Origin: Elusimicrobiota bacterium
GTDB taxonomy: Bacteria; Elusimicrobiota; Elusimicrobia; Elusimicrobiales; UBA9959
Assembly (NCBI GenBank): GCA_016209085.1
Contig: JACQWV010000050.1
Span: 1 to 33,021 of the forward strand
Direction of reading: 5' to 3'
Length of the DNA: 33,021 nt
Position 1 is the first letter of the stretch. Each line of letters starts with the position of its first letter. The notes under the pieces are model-generated. The model made no database searches. It was given only the letters and a program-made list of their open reading frames with translations, and was not told the DNA's origin. Positions 7,783 to 16,828 of the stretch are shown one piece after another. Both the position numbers and the translations under genes were made by a program.

Positions 7783-9585
7783 ATGAAAGAAAAAGACTTG
7801 CAGGTTATCATAGCGACTGATTGCGGAAGCACGACGACTAAAGCGATTTTGATTGAAAAAAAGGGAGACACCTACAGGCAGACTTTCAGGGGCGAAGCTC
7901 CCACGACCGTGGAAGCGCCTTTTGAAGACGTGACAAAAGGCGTTTTAAACGCCATTACCGAAGTTGAAGAATTATCCGGCAGAAAAATACTGGACGGCGA
8001 AAAAATCATAACGCCCAACAGCGGGAATACCGGAGCCGACATTTACGTGTCAACGAGTTCGGCAGGCGGAGGCCTTCAGATGATGGTAGCTGGAGCCGTC
8101 AAAACCATGACCGGCGAATCAGCCCAGAGATGCGCCCTGGGAGCTGGAGCCATAGTAATGGACGTGCTTGCCTCAAACGACGGCAGGGCCGACCATGAAA
8201 AAATAGAAAGAATAAGACAGCTCAGGCCCGACATGATTCTGCTTTCAGGCGGAACGGACGGCGGAACCGTCACGCACGTGGTTGAGTTGGGCCAGTTCAT
8301 AAAAGCGGCCGACCCGAAACCAAGACTCGGAGCTTCCTATAAACTTCCGGTGATTTACGCCGGCAATAAGGATGCGAGAGAAAAAATCACGGAAATTCTC
8401 GGCGAAGGAACCGCTTTGATGAAGACCGATAATCTCAGGCCTATTCTTGAAAGGGAAAACCTCATGCCTGCGCGGCACAAGATACACGACATATTTCTTG
8501 AGCACGTGATGCAGCAGGCGCCGGGCTATCCGAGACTCATGAACATGGTTCACGCTCCCATAATGCCGACCCCGATGGCGGTAGGGCTCATGGTGGAAAA
8601 ATTCGCCAAGGCGAAAAATTACAACGTGCTGGCTGTTGACATAGGAGGAGCCACAACCGACGTTTTCTCCGTATTTTCCGGGGTATTTAACAGGACTGTC
8701 AGCGCGAATCTGGGAATGAGTTACTCCATTTCCAACGTTATGGCCGAGGCAGGACTGCCCAACATAATGAGATGGCTGTCTTTTGACATGGACGAGCAGG
8801 ACCTCAGGAACAGGTTAAAGAATAAAATGATAAGACCCACCACTGTTCCGCAGACGGTGGAGGATTTGCAGATAGAACACGCGGTCGCCAGAGAAGCTTT
8901 GAGGCTGGCTTTTGACCAGCATAAAATGCTTGCAGTCGGACTCAAAGGCGTTCAGCAGGAGCGTTCAATTTCAGACGCTTTTGAACAGACCGCAACAGGC
9001 CAGAGCCTCATAAGAATGATGGACCTTAATTACATAATAGGAAGCGGCGGCATACTCGCTCATTCCCCGCGCAGGATACAGTCCGCAATACTGATGACGG
9101 ACGCGTACCAGCCCGAGGGCATAACCATGCTTGCGGTGGATTCCATATTCATGATGCCTCATTTAGGCGTTCTGGCGCAGATAAGCGAGAAAGCCAGTCT
9201 TGACGTTTTTTACCATGATTGTCTTGTTAAATTAGGGGCATGCATCGCTCCCAGGGGGCTGGCAAAAGAAGGTCAGAATATAATGGAATGGGAAATAACA
9301 GAGGAAAGCGGGTCCGCCTCTGGCGGAAAACAATCCGGGGTTCTTAAATTCGGAGAATTAATACACATTCCGTTTAAAGCCAAGGGAAAGATATCTGCAA
9401 AGCCGGTCAAGGGTTTTGACATGGGTCATGGGAACGGAATCAAAATTGAAGGAGAAATAGAGGGCGGCGTAGCCGGGATTATTCTGGACGGCAGGGGAAG
9501 GCCTTTTGAGCCGCCGAAGATGCATTCAAAAAGAATAGCCGATTTGAATAAATGGTCCAAATCAGTGGAAATGTACCCAGTATAA
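7783..9585 (+). CDS. MutL/GlmL-family ASKHA ATPase (glutamate mutase L-like)
   Basis: A 600-residue protein of the ASKHA ATPase family named after the glutamate-mutase chaperone of clostridia. It is not related to the mismatch-repair MutL. The phosphate-1 motif is IATDCGSTTTKAIL (about residues 9-22) and the phosphate-2 motif is LAVDIGGATTDVFS (about 285-298), with GGTDGGTVTH between them. Family members are thought to reactivate or assemble B12-dependent mutases. No mutase subunits (MutS/MutE) appear nearby. Instead the gene is flanked by a small hypothetical and a 374-residue conserved protein, so a different client is possible. Length is close to the family norm and both nucleotide motifs are intact. 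Confidence 0.92.
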   Translation: MKEKDLQVIIATDCGSTTTKAILIEKKGDTYRQTFRGEAPTTVEAPFEDVTKGVLNAITEVEELSGRKILDGEKIITPNSGNTGADIYVSTSSAGGGLQMMVAGAVKTMTGESAQRCALGAGAIVMDVLASNDGRADHEKIERIRQLRPDMILLSGGTDGGTVTHVVELGQFIKAADPKPRLGASYKLPVIYAGNKDAREKITEILGEGTALMKTDNLRPILERENLMPARHKIHDIFLEHVMQQAPGYPRLMNMVHAPIMPTPMAVGLMVEKFAKAKNYNVLAVDIGGATTDVFSVFSGVFNRTVSANLGMSYSISNVMAEAGLPNIMRWLSFDMDEQDLRNRLKNKMIRPTTVPQTVEDLQIEHAVAREALRLAFDQHKMLAVGLKGVQQERSISDAFEQTATGQSLIRMMDLNYIIGSGGILAHSPRRIQSAILMTDAYQPEGITMLAVDSIFMMPHLGVLAQISEKASLDVFYHDCLVKLGACIAPRGLAKEGQNIMEWEITEESGSASGGKQSGVLKFGELIHIPFKAKGKISAKPVKGFDMGHGNGIKIEGEIEGGVAGIILDGRGRPFEPPKMHSKRIADLNKWSKSVEMYPV

Positions 9586-9594
9586 CAGCAGGTC

Positions 9595-9684
9595 AAGGTT
9601 AAGATTAAGGTTAAGTTAAAGATTAAGAATGGCATAAAATTAAAATTTGGTTTTTTTCTCAATCTTAACCTCAATCTTAATCTG
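9595..9684. repeat. Inverted pair of TTAAGATTAAGG-type arrays
   Basis: The left arm is a run of (A)GGTTAAG/GATTAAG hexamer-heptamer units; the right arm carries the complement (CAATCTTAACCTCAATCTTAAT). They can form a long imperfect hairpin in the 116-bp spacer between the MutL-family gene and its partner. A clean GGAGG follows the array, 5 nt before the next ATG. Confidence 0.75.
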
Positions 9685-9701
9685 CGGGTGACGGAGGTTT
9701 T

Positions 9702-10826
9702 ATGGCACATGCATACACGCCGGGATTAAAAGCAATACCGTGCACTGTTTTGAGAAAAAAAAGAATGCTTCCGATTCCGGGCAAGGTTCTCGCGGAATCC
9801 GGCAAACAGATAGACGCTCTTGACGTCGTGGCTCAGACGGAACTGCCGGGCAAAGTTTATCCTGTAAACGTGGCGAACAGGCTCGGGATATCTCCTGATG
9901 AAATCCGCGGTTACATGGTCAAGAGAGAATTAGACAAGGTGAAAAAATTAGAAACAATAGCCGAAAACAAGCCTTTTATTTCATGGTTTAAAACAAAAAT
10001 AGAATCTCCGGTTGCGGGGACAGTGGAATCGGTTTCAGAGCTTACCGGACAGGTTCTGCTGAGAGAGCCGCCGAAAATTCTGCCTCTGAAAGCCTACATT
10101 AAAGGCAGAATCGCCGAGGTTCATCCCAATTTCGGCGTCACCATTGAAACGGAAGGAACCTTCATCCAGGGAATATTCGGAATAGGCGGCGAGACGAACG
10201 GGGAAATAGCGGCAGCTGTTGAGAGTCCCGACGAGGAGCTGGTGGCGGAAGATATAAAGGAGCTTCATAAGGGTAAGATCGTGATAGGCGGCAAACACGC
10301 AAGTCTCAACACCATAAAGCGCGCGATTGAAATCGGCGTTCACGCCATTGTCGTGGGCGGAATACACGACAGGGATTTAAGGCAGATTCTCGGCTACGAC
10401 ATAGGCGTGGCAGTCACCGGCACGGAACAGATAGGCCTGACCCTGGTGGTTACCGAGGGCTTCGGAATGATACCCATGGCTGAATACACTTTCAGGCTTC
10501 TTAAATCCAGGGAAGGCGAAAAAGCCTCTGTTTCAGGAGCCACGCAGATACGGGCGGGCGTGATGAGGCCTGAAATCATAGTTCCCGGATACCCGAAAAA
10601 CGTAACGCAGTGCAAAAAAGACGAGGGAAGAGGCTGGATTGAGCCGGGAGACCCGGTGAGAATAATACGGGAGCCTCATTTCGGAGTCATCGGAACAGTC
10701 GCCTCGCTTCCTCCGGAACTTACGAAAATCCCATCTGAAAGCCGTGTCAGAGTTCTTGAAGTCACCCTGCCGGGCGGGGAGAAGCTTGTGATTCCGCGCG
10801 CCAATATAGAGGTTTTGGAGAAGTGA
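9702..10826 (+). CDS. Conserved protein of unknown function, MutL-partner
   Basis: A 374-residue soluble protein. I do not recognise a named family. The N-terminal third contains ESPVAGTVESVSELTGQVLL (about 105-124), which reads like a lipoyl/barrel-sandwich-type strand pattern. The middle has KIVIGGKHASLN, a helix, then IVVGGIHDRDLR (about 188-225), a Rossmann-like alternation, and GIAVTGTEQIGLTL-like text after it (VAVTGTEQIG). The C-terminal part (GDPVRIIREPHFGVIGTV) looks like a small beta-barrel of KOW/SH3 style. It has a good GGAGG start and overlaps the next gene's GTG by 4 bp. Position directly after the MutL-family ATPase suggests a functional partner, possibly the client protein; this is inference. 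Confidence 0.8.
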   Translation: MAHAYTPGLKAIPCTVLRKKRMLPIPGKVLAESGKQIDALDVVAQTELPGKVYPVNVANRLGISPDEIRGYMVKRELDKVKKLETIAENKPFISWFKTKIESPVAGTVESVSELTGQVLLREPPKILPLKAYIKGRIAEVHPNFGVTIETEGTFIQGIFGIGGETNGEIAAAVESPDEELVAEDIKELHKGKIVIGGKHASLNTIKRAIEIGVHAIVVGGIHDRDLRQILGYDIGVAVTGTEQIGLTLVVTEGFGMIPMAEYTFRLLKSREGEKASVSGATQIRAGVMRPEIIVPGYPKNVTQCKKDEGRGWIEPGDPVRIIREPHFGVIGTVASLPPELTKIPSESRVRVLEVTLPGGEKLVIPRANIEVLEK

Positions 10827-12991
10827 AAAAACAAAAAAAAAATACTCCCGCGCATGATCAAAAACAGGCTCCTGCCGCTCCCCGCTTCCCTCCCTGGCTT
10901 GTCTGGCCCGTAATATGCGTCTGGGGTTTTATCGTTTTTAAGAGCTATTATGCCAAGTATTTGCCGGATACCCGCTTCATTTTTACCCTTTTGTCGCCCG
11001 AGCAATACCTTTCCGGAGATATAAAAATCATCGCGAGCCGTTTGATTGACCTGTTTCTGGGGTGCCTCGTTGTTTTTTCAAATTTCAGCCTGGGCAGGAT
11101 TGTTTCAGGATTTTTGAAACTTAAATACAAAAACTTTCTTGAAGAAATCGTGTTTGCGACAGGCATCGGGATGGGAATCTTTGCATATCTGCTTTTCATC
11201 CTAGGAATTTTTAAAATTCTTTATCCCGCCCTGGTTTGGCCCATGACCGCCGGACTGGCTCTTTTCGGACTCTTCAGCCTTAAAAAATCCCCTCCACATG
11301 AAAGCCTGCCGGGCCGGCAAAACAATACGCAGATGGTTTTTAAAGGCATAGACGTTTTTGCCGGCCTCATTCTCGGGGCCGCCTGCGTCTTGAATCTGAT
11401 AGGCGCGCTGAGCCCTGAAATTTTTTACGATTCTCTCGTGTATCATCTGGGGGTTCCGAATTACTACAAACTGAACCATGCGGTAACGGAAATGAGATAC
11501 AATTTTTATTCCAACATGCCTCACCTTCACAGCATGATATATCTGCAGGGCCTTTTGCTGAAGGACGAGTTTACAGCCAAAGCCGCAAATTACCTGACAG
11601 GCCTGCTCATAATGTTTTCAGCCGTCTCAATCGGAATCAGGCATTTTAGCTTCAGGACGGGACTGTGGGCGGCGCTTGTTTTTTACACCCTGGCGCACTC
11701 AATGATGGGAGCGTGGTCCTGCGGCACGGAAATGCATCTGGCTTATTTCGGAATGCTGGCAATGTATTGCGTCTTGAATTTCAAAGAGGAAGAAAACAGA
11801 TGGATTGTTCCTGCCGCTTTTTTCAGCGGGCTTGCAATGAGCGTTAAATATACGGGCATTTTCATAGAAATTTCCGTGCTCGCCGCGTATGTTTTTAAAG
11901 AAAGAAAATTTTCCGCAAGGGCGCTCAGAAACATAATAATATTCGGATTTGTCTCGGCGCTCATGGTCGCGCCGTGGCTTGTAAAAAATTATGCGTATAC
12001 CTCAAATCCCGTTTATCCCTTTCTGGGCAAGATATTCGGACTGGGAGAGCATTCAAGTTTTGAGAGAATACAGGTATTTTTAAACGACGCAAAACAGATG
12101 AATCTTACCCTCAAAAGCTGGATTGAGACTCCGTGGATGATTACAATGGGCAAAATCGCCTATTCCGAATTTTTTACTCCGATTTTCATTTTTTTCCTCC
12201 CTATTGCGTTCCTTCTCGGCAGGGGAAACCTTCATATCAAAGTTATTTTTGCGTATTTTATCGGAATCTGGCTGACCTGGTCCGTTTCTTCCACGGTAAT
12301 AAGATTCATGATGCCGGCCTATGCGGCGGGAGGGCTGATAATTTCCTATTATCTTTTCTCCTGGGGACACAATTTTCTTAAAAAGATTCTTTTGTGGCTG
12401 GTAACGGCATCCTGTCTTTCAGGTTTATACGGCGCCGCTTCCATCTGGTATATCCAGCGGAAGTGGGAGCCGGTTCTCGGCCAGATTCCCAAGCACGAAT
12501 ATCTGTCAAAAACAAAAAGCTCTTATCCCTACAGCCATTATGCCGGAATAAAATTCATAAACGAGAATCTCCCTCCCGACGCAAAGGTAATGATAATCGG
12601 AGACGGCAGAACTTATTACATGGAAAGAAAATTCGTAGCAAGCACCGTGTTTGACCTGACTCCCATGGTGGAATATTCAAAAAAATCGGGTGACGCTGAA
12701 GGACTTTACCGGAAGTTAAAATCAGAAGGAATTACCCACATTCTGCTGAACGCGGGCGAAGCTCTGCGTCTTCAGGAACAGTACAACATATTTTATTTTG
12801 ACGAAAAATCTTTTGCGGTTTTCAACGAATTCTGGGACAGAAGGGTCAGCGAGGCATTCAGTTTTGACGAGACTCAAGCCGGCCATTTCATAAACCGCAT
12901 CGTGGTTTACCTGATAAGCCCTGAAGCGAAGCAGGGAAAACCCGCTTTTAACTACATAAAGGAATTTGTTTTAAAAACAAAAAAAATATGA
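10823..12991 (+). CDS. GT-C membrane glycosyltransferase (GT39/ArnT-like)
   Basis: A 722-residue polytopic protein with about 12-13 hydrophobic segments and a C-terminal soluble domain. The first large periplasmic loop carries the acidic signature [13 protein letters not shown] (about 195-207), the DxxxxH-type catalytic loop of lipid-sugar-dependent transferases. Such enzymes move a sugar from a polyprenyl-phosphate carrier to a lipid, polysaccharide or protein on the outer face of the membrane. The GTG start overlaps the previous stop (GTGA), and its own stop overlaps the next ATG (ATGA), so the three genes form a tight unit. The next gene, an FAD enzyme of sugar-mutase-like type, fits a role in surface glycan synthesis. 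Confidence 0.84.
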   Translation: MKKQKKNTPAHDQKQAPAAPRFPPWLVWPVICVWGFIVFKSYYAKYLPDTRFIFTLLSPEQYLSGDIKIIASRLIDLFLGCLVVFSNFSLGRIVSGFLKLKYKNFLEEIVFATGIGMGIFAYLLFILGIFKILYPALVWPMTAGLALFGLFSLKKSPPHESLPGRQNNTQMVFKGIDVFAGLILGAACVLNLIGALSPEIFYDSLVYHLGVPNYYKLNHAVTEMRYNFYSNMPHLHSMIYLQGLLLKDEFTAKAANYLTGLLIMFSAVSIGIRHFSFRTGLWAALVFYTLAHSMMGAWSCGTEMHLAYFGMLAMYCVLNFKEEENRWIVPAAFFSGLAMSVKYTGIFIEISVLAAYVFKERKFSARALRNIIIFGFVSALMVAPWLVKNYAYTSNPVYPFLGKIFGLGEHSSFERIQVFLNDAKQMNLTLKSWIETPWMITMGKIAYSEFFTPIFIFFLPIAFLLGRGNLHIKVIFAYFIGIWLTWSVSSTVIRFMMPAYAAGGLIISYYLFSWGHNFLKKILLWLVTASCLSGLYGAASIWYIQRKWEPVLGQIPKHEYLSKTKSSYPYSHYAGIKFINENLPPDAKVMIIGDGRTYYMERKFVASTVFDLTPMVEYSKKSGDAEGLYRKLKSEGITHILLNAGEALRLQEQYNIFYFDEKSFAVFNEFWDRRVSEAFSFDETQAGHFINRIVVYLISPEAKQGKPAFNYIKEFVLKTKKI

Positions 12992-14601
12992 ATCAGAAAA
13001 CAGCGGTGATAATCGGGGCGGGGCCGGCCGGGCTCACATCTGCGTACGAATTGATAGACAGAACCGACATATCGCCCGTAGTCCTGGAAATGACGCCTGA
13101 TATGGGAGGGATTTCAAAAACGGTCAATTACAAAGGCAACAGGATTGACATAGGAGGGCACAGGTTTTTTTCCAAATCCGACAGGGTAATGAACTGGTGG
13201 CGGAATTTGTTTCCTGTTCAGGGTTTTCCCGCAAGAGACGACATTCTTTTAGGCAGGAAAAAACAATTCCCGGCAGAATGCCTTCATAGACCCGTACGTT
13301 CCAAAGAACGTTTAAAAATACCGGCGCCGGATCCTGAAAAACAGGACGTTCTGATGCTTCTTAGGGATAGGTTTTCCAGGATATATTTCAATAAGAAGTT
13401 TTTTGATTATCCCGTGTCTCTGAGCATGGATACCGTCTTTAAAATGGGATTTGCCCGCACGCTGGCCGTGGGTTTAAGTTACCTGAAATCGCGCGCGTTT
13501 CCGGTGAAAAACGAAAAATCCCTGGAAGATTTTTTTATAAACAGGTTCGGCAGAAAGCTTTATGAAACGTTTTTCAAAGACTATACGGAAAAGGTCTGGG
13601 GAATCCCGTGCAGCCGGATAAAACCGGAGTGGGGAGCGCAAAGAGTAAAGGGCCTGTCTGTTTCAAAAGCGGTTATGCACGCGGTAAAGAAAGCGTTTGA
13701 CCGGGGTCATTCCGTTTCCCAGAAAGAAGTTGAGACAAGTCTGATAGCGAGGTTCATGTACCCCAAACTGGGGCCGGGCCAGCTCTGGGAAGAAGCCGGC
13801 CGTGTGATAAAAGAGAACGGCGGGAAAATTCTTGTAGAGCATAAGGCGGAAGGCATTGAGATTTCAGGCAAAAGAGTAACCGCCGTAATCGCAAGAAACG
13901 CAAAGACACGGGAACTTGTGAAAATCAGCGGGGATTACTTTTTTTCCTCAATGCCGGTCAAGGATTTAATACAGGCTTTCGGTTCCGGGGCGCCGCCTGA
14001 CGTAAGGAAAACGGCCGAGGGATTGAATTACAGGGAGTTCATAACAACGGGTCTCCTTCTCAGAAAACTGAACATAAAAAACGAGACAAAGATAAAAACA
14101 ATCAACGGCATTATACCGGACAACTGGATTTACGTGCAGGAAAGCGGAGTTAAAATGGGCAGAATCCAGATATTCAACAACTGGAGCCCCTACATGGTAA
14201 AAGACCCGGGCACGGTCTGGCTGGGGCTTGAATATTTCTGCGCCACAGGCGACGAGATGTGGAGAATGACGGATAAAAAAATGATTGAATTTGCGGTTGA
14301 AGAAGCGTGCAGAATAGGCATGATGAAGAAAGAGGATTTCCTTGACGCAGCCGTCATAAGAATGGAAAAGACTTATCCGGTTTACAGCGGCTCGTACGAG
14401 AATTTCGGGATAATCAGGGATTTCACCGACGGATTTGAGAATCTTTTCCTGATCGGCAGGAACGGAATGCATAGGTATAACAATTCGGACCATTCAATGC
14501 TTGCGGCGATGACTGCGGTTGACAATATTCTGGCGGGAGAGACATCAAAAGAAAACATCTGGAACATAAACACGGAAGAGGAATATCATGAAGAGAAGTA
14601 A
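12988..14601 (+). CDS. NAD(P)/FAD-dependent oxidoreductase, UDP-galactopyranose mutase/HemY-like
   Basis: A 537-residue flavoenzyme. Residues 6-34 form the FAD-binding Rossmann fold with [16 protein letters not shown], followed by GGISKT and the [10 protein letters not shown] segment. The middle contains [10 protein letters not shown] and [10 protein letters not shown], seen in COG1232-type proteins that sit in polysaccharide clusters. The C-terminal FAD motif is [18 protein letters not shown]. The true substrate is unknown; amine-oxidase, desaturase and sugar-mutase enzymes share this fold. Residues about 93-110 ([18 protein letters not shown]) look foreign: related proteins, as I recall them, run from DDILLGRxK almost directly to PDPEK, and the DNA here is rich in small palindromes. 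The gene overlaps the glycosyltransferase by 4 bp. Confidence 0.86.
   Translation: MNQKTAVIIGAGPAGLTSAYELIDRTDISPVVLEMTPDMGGISKTVNYKGNRIDIGGHRFFSKSDRVMNWWRNLFPVQGFPARDDILLGRKKQFPAECLHRPVRSKERLKIPAPDPEKQDVLMLLRDRFSRIYFNKKFFDYPVSLSMDTVFKMGFARTLAVGLSYLKSRAFPVKNEKSLEDFFINRFGRKLYETFFKDYTEKVWGIPCSRIKPEWGAQRVKGLSVSKAVMHAVKKAFDRGHSVSQKEVETSLIARFMYPKLGPGQLWEEAGRVIKENGGKILVEHKAEGIEISGKRVTAVIARNAKTRELVKISGDYFFSSMPVKDLIQAFGSGAPPDVRKTAEGLNYREFITTGLLLRKLNIKNETKIKTINGIIPDNWIYVQESGVKMGRIQIFNNWSPYMVKDPGTVWLGLEYFCATGDEMWRMTDKKMIEFAVEEACRIGMMKKEDFLDAAVIRMEKTYPVYSGSYENFGIIRDFTDGFENLFLIGRNGMHRYNNSDHSMLAAMTAVDNILAGETSKENIWNINTEEEYHEEK
13264..13317 (+). repeat. Probable in-frame palindromic insertion in the FAD oxidoreductase gene
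   Basis: This 54-bp stretch contains GGCA-gaa-TGCC and ACGTTC-caaa-GAACGT, and is followed by CCGGCGCCGG. It encodes about 18 residues not expected from remembered family members. There is no second copy in the window, so borders are approximate. Confidence 0.42.
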
Positions 14602-14610
14602 TTCTAATTC

Positions 14611-14639
14611 TTGTAAATATGATTTAAAAAGTGTATAGT
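14611..14639 (+). promoter_or_regulatory. Sigma70-like promoter of the A-B-C-D cassette
   Basis: TTGTAA and TATAGT are separated by exactly 17 bp in the 48-bp gap before A1. The predicted start of transcription falls about 4 nt before the A1 ATG at 14650, so the message would be nearly leaderless. No ribosome-binding site is visible, which fits. The only evidence is the match to consensus. Confidence 0.42.
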
Positions 14640-14649
14640 TTGTTTATCC

Positions 14650-15927
14650 ATGAAAAACGGAAAGATTGCCGCCGCAGTTCTTGCGGCTATTTTTTTTGCT
14701 TCTGTTTCCGGAGCGTCGGCAGAGAAGAAAAAAATTGAAATCCCCCCCCTTGAAGGACTCACGGCTCGGGACATGCCTTATGACATGGGAGCAGCGGCTT
14801 TGCTTGAGTGGAAAATAAGGGACTGTGATAACCAGGACATGACTTACCGGATTTTTGTCTCAAGTCTTGCAGGAACAGGACCTGCCCTTCGTAGCTTTAC
14901 CGAAGCAGGGTGGATCAAGGTTGACGAATTCAAAGGGAACGAAAGGCTCGCAAAGGACATTGAGCTTCCTTTCTGGGCCTGGAATGCCTCCAAAAACATT
15001 CACGCGGTAAAAGTCAGTCTTGATAACTTCTTTGGGAAAATTCAAGACGGTTCTGTTTATTATTTCAAGGTGATGACTCTCAGGGGAAAACAAATTTCAG
15101 AAAGTCCTGTTGTCCCCGGCGCTGTCAAAGGAAACTGGTTCAATTTATCCCGTTTTAATAATTTGTTTTATGTGATTTTAATCTCTATGGCTTTTTTCTG
15201 GGCGGTTACGCATGCTAAAAAAGGAAATCTCTTCATAAGGAGAATAACGGGGTTGGATGCGGTTGAAGAAGCGATAGGCCGCGCCACTGAAATGGGCAAA
15301 CCCGTGTATTATCTGACCGGCCGCCTTGGAATGGGCAGCATGTCAACGATAGCGGCTACGTTCATTCTCGGAGAAATTTCAAAAAGAATTGCGACTTACG
15401 ACACACAGCTGAAGGTTCCGCATACCGAGCCCGTCACCATGACGGTGTGCCAGGAGATAGTAAAGCAGGCTTACAGCGAGGCGGGAAGGCAGGATGCTTA
15501 CAGGGAAGACATTAATTTTTACGTTACAGACGACCAGTTCGCTTATACCGCAGCCGTTGACGGGATGATGACAAGAGAAAAGCCGGCCGCGTGTTTTTAC
15601 ATGGGCTATTATTACGCCGAATCCCTTCTGCTTACCGAGATAGGCTCGCACACGGGCGCGATTCAGATTGCAGGGACCGACGCTGAGCATCAGCTTCCGT
15701 TTTTTTTCATTACCTGCGATTATACTCTGATAGGCGAGGAATTATACGCGGCAGGCGCGTATCTTTCAAAAGATCCGGTGCTGGTCGGGACTCTAAGGGG
15801 CCAGGATATAGGCAAGGTTTTTGCCATGGCCGTGATACTGCTCGGTGCAATCGGGCTTACCCTGGCGCATGTTCGCGGCTGGGATGGCCTTACCAGAGTA
15901 ATAGGAAATCTTTTTAATTCATTTTAG
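14650..15927 (+). CDS. Cassette protein A, copy 1 (DUF6754-like; Fn3-like periplasmic domain, cytoplasmic domain)
   Basis: A 425-residue membrane protein. Order: signal peptide (1-24), a beta-rich Fn3-like region (about 30-160, with the conserved WIKVDEF and LPFWAWNA), helix (171-189), a cytoplasmic domain (195-388), and a last helix (389-407). The cytoplasmic domain holds the most conserved text: GLDAVEEAIGRATEMGKP, PHTEPVTMTVCQEIV, TREKPAACF, AGTDAEHQLPFFF and TCDYTLIGEELYAAGAYLSK. I associate this with DUF6754, a family without known function; that name is from memory. It shares about 70% identity with A2 in the domain, by eye. It carries a 9-residue insertion (PALRSFTEA) absent from A2. 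It starts the eight-gene double cassette. Confidence 0.85.
   Translation: MKNGKIAAAVLAAIFFASVSGASAEKKKIEIPPLEGLTARDMPYDMGAAALLEWKIRDCDNQDMTYRIFVSSLAGTGPALRSFTEAGWIKVDEFKGNERLAKDIELPFWAWNASKNIHAVKVSLDNFFGKIQDGSVYYFKVMTLRGKQISESPVVPGAVKGNWFNLSRFNNLFYVILISMAFFWAVTHAKKGNLFIRRITGLDAVEEAIGRATEMGKPVYYLTGRLGMGSMSTIAATFILGEISKRIATYDTQLKVPHTEPVTMTVCQEIVKQAYSEAGRQDAYREDINFYVTDDQFAYTAAVDGMMTREKPAACFYMGYYYAESLLLTEIGSHTGAIQIAGTDAEHQLPFFFITCDYTLIGEELYAAGAYLSKDPVLVGTLRGQDIGKVFAMAVILLGAIGLTLAHVRGWDGLTRVIGNLFNSF
14881..14909 (+). repeat. In-frame palindrome inserted in gene A1
   Basis: CCTGC-CCTTCG and CGAAG-CAGG are inverted arms around TAGCTTTAC. The insertion adds exactly nine codons (PALRSFTEA, residues 78-86) compared with A2, where TG joins GWIKVDEF directly. 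The paralogue thus serves as an uninterrupted control. The CTTCGTAGCTTTA core resembles palindromes common in candidate-phylum genomes, which is recollection rather than a search result. Confidence 0.75.
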
Positions 15928-15974
15928 TAAAGTGAATGTAAATCCTCACTGAACACCGTTATGTCAGGCAAAAA

Positions 15975-16035
15975 TGTAGGGGCTCAATTCATTGAGCCCG
16001 AAAAATATGCGGGTCGGATGAATCCGACCCCTACA
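15975..16035. repeat. TGTAGGGG palindromic element, copy 1
   Basis: A 61-bp unit with ends TGTAGGGG and CCCCTACA. It contains two complete stems: GGGCTCAAT-tc-ATTGAGCCC and GGGTCGGAT-ga-ATCCGACCC. It lies in the 217-bp spacer between A1 and B1. A second, diverged copy sits between C1 and D1. It could act as a transcription or processing signal inside the operon. Confidence 0.8.
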
Positions 16036-16065
16036 CCAACGGCGTTGACTGAATACTTACAAGTG

Positions 16066-16141
16066 AATAGTGAGTGAGTGATTAAGTGAGTAAGCGAGTA
16101 ATCACTCAATCACTTAATTACTTAATCGCTTAATCACTATT
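16066..16141. repeat. Inverted pair of GTGATTAA arrays abutting gene B1
   Basis: AATAGTGAGTGAGTGATTAAG on the left is mirrored by CTTAATCGCTTAATCACTATT on the right, so arrays of degenerate octamers form one 76-bp imperfect palindrome. It ends 3 nt before the B1 ATG and leaves no room for a normal ribosome-binding site. Confidence 0.8.
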
Positions 16142-16144
16142 GTT

Positions 16145-16816
16145 ATGATATTTAAGAAAAAATTGCCGCTTATTGTGTGTTTCATAGTCGGGATTCTGAC
16201 TCTTTTGCAGTATTATGTTCCCAACAAGGTGTCCATAGGATATCTGGAAACAATGACCCAGTGGGACATTATAATAAGCGCGTTTGCGTTTTTGTTGGGA
16301 CTTGCAAGTTTGTTCGCAATGCACTATGACAAAATTCGCAGGAAGACACAGGGCTGGGGTTACAGCCTTTTTATGTTTGGCGGAGTCATTTTGGGATTGA
16401 CATGCGGAATTATAAGCAAAGCCAATCAGACCAACCAGGAAGGTTTTATCACGGCATTCGGCTGGATATATAATTATGTGCTGAATCCTCTTCAGGGGAC
16501 AATGTTCGCATTGCTTGCGTTTTACGTGGTTTCTGCTTCTTTCAGGGCGTTCAGGGTTAAGTCGGGCCAGGCATTTATTTTGTTTCTTGCGGCTGTCATA
16601 ATTCTCTTCGGCAGGGTTCCACTTGGACAACTTATCTGGAGTAAATTTATGAGTTGGCTGCCGTTCGGAATATCCGAAGCAATTGAATGGATTATGAATT
16701 TCCCCTCCACTGCCGCAAGAAGAGGCATTATGATAGGCATTGCCTTAGGCGCGGTTGCAATGTCTCTGAAGATAATTTTCGGAATAGAAAAACAGTATTT
16801 AGGCGGAAAAGAGTAA
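16145..16816 (+). CDS. Cassette protein B, copy 1 (polytopic membrane protein)
   Basis: A 223-residue integral membrane protein with about six hydrophobic segments (near residues 7-24, 44-62, 75-92, 108-128, 137-155 and 190-211). I do not recognise the family. Conserved with B2 are LETM near residue 34, the basic loop HYDKIRRKTQGWGYS (about 60-75), SFRAFR before helix five, and the near-identical tail RRGIMIGIALGAVAMSLKIIFGIEKQYLG. The positive loops suggest the RRKTQGW and SFRAFRVK segments are cytoplasmic. The same length and order in both copies point to a fixed structural subunit. No Shine-Dalgarno sequence is visible because a palindromic array abuts the ATG. Confidence 0.82.
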   Translation: MIFKKKLPLIVCFIVGILTLLQYYVPNKVSIGYLETMTQWDIIISAFAFLLGLASLFAMHYDKIRRKTQGWGYSLFMFGGVILGLTCGIISKANQTNQEGFITAFGWIYNYVLNPLQGTMFALLAFYVVSASFRAFRVKSGQAFILFLAAVIILFGRVPLGQLIWSKFMSWLPFGISEAIEWIMNFPSTAARRGIMIGIALGAVAMSLKIIFGIEKQYLGGKE

Positions 16817-16828
16817 ATCAGGAAGCGG

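Noticed and set aside
7783-9585. DNA mismatch-repair MutL
   Set aside because: The name is shared only. The protein shows ASKHA phosphate motifs (DCGSTTTK, DIGGATTD), not the GHKL ATPase motifs of mismatch repair.
13966-14493. Minus-strand ORF of 175 aa
   Set aside because: Shadow of the FAD oxidoreductase gene, with no start signal or recognisable domain. Similar long shadows (for example 1819-2310, 16130-16630 and 20914-21408) were rejected for the same reason.
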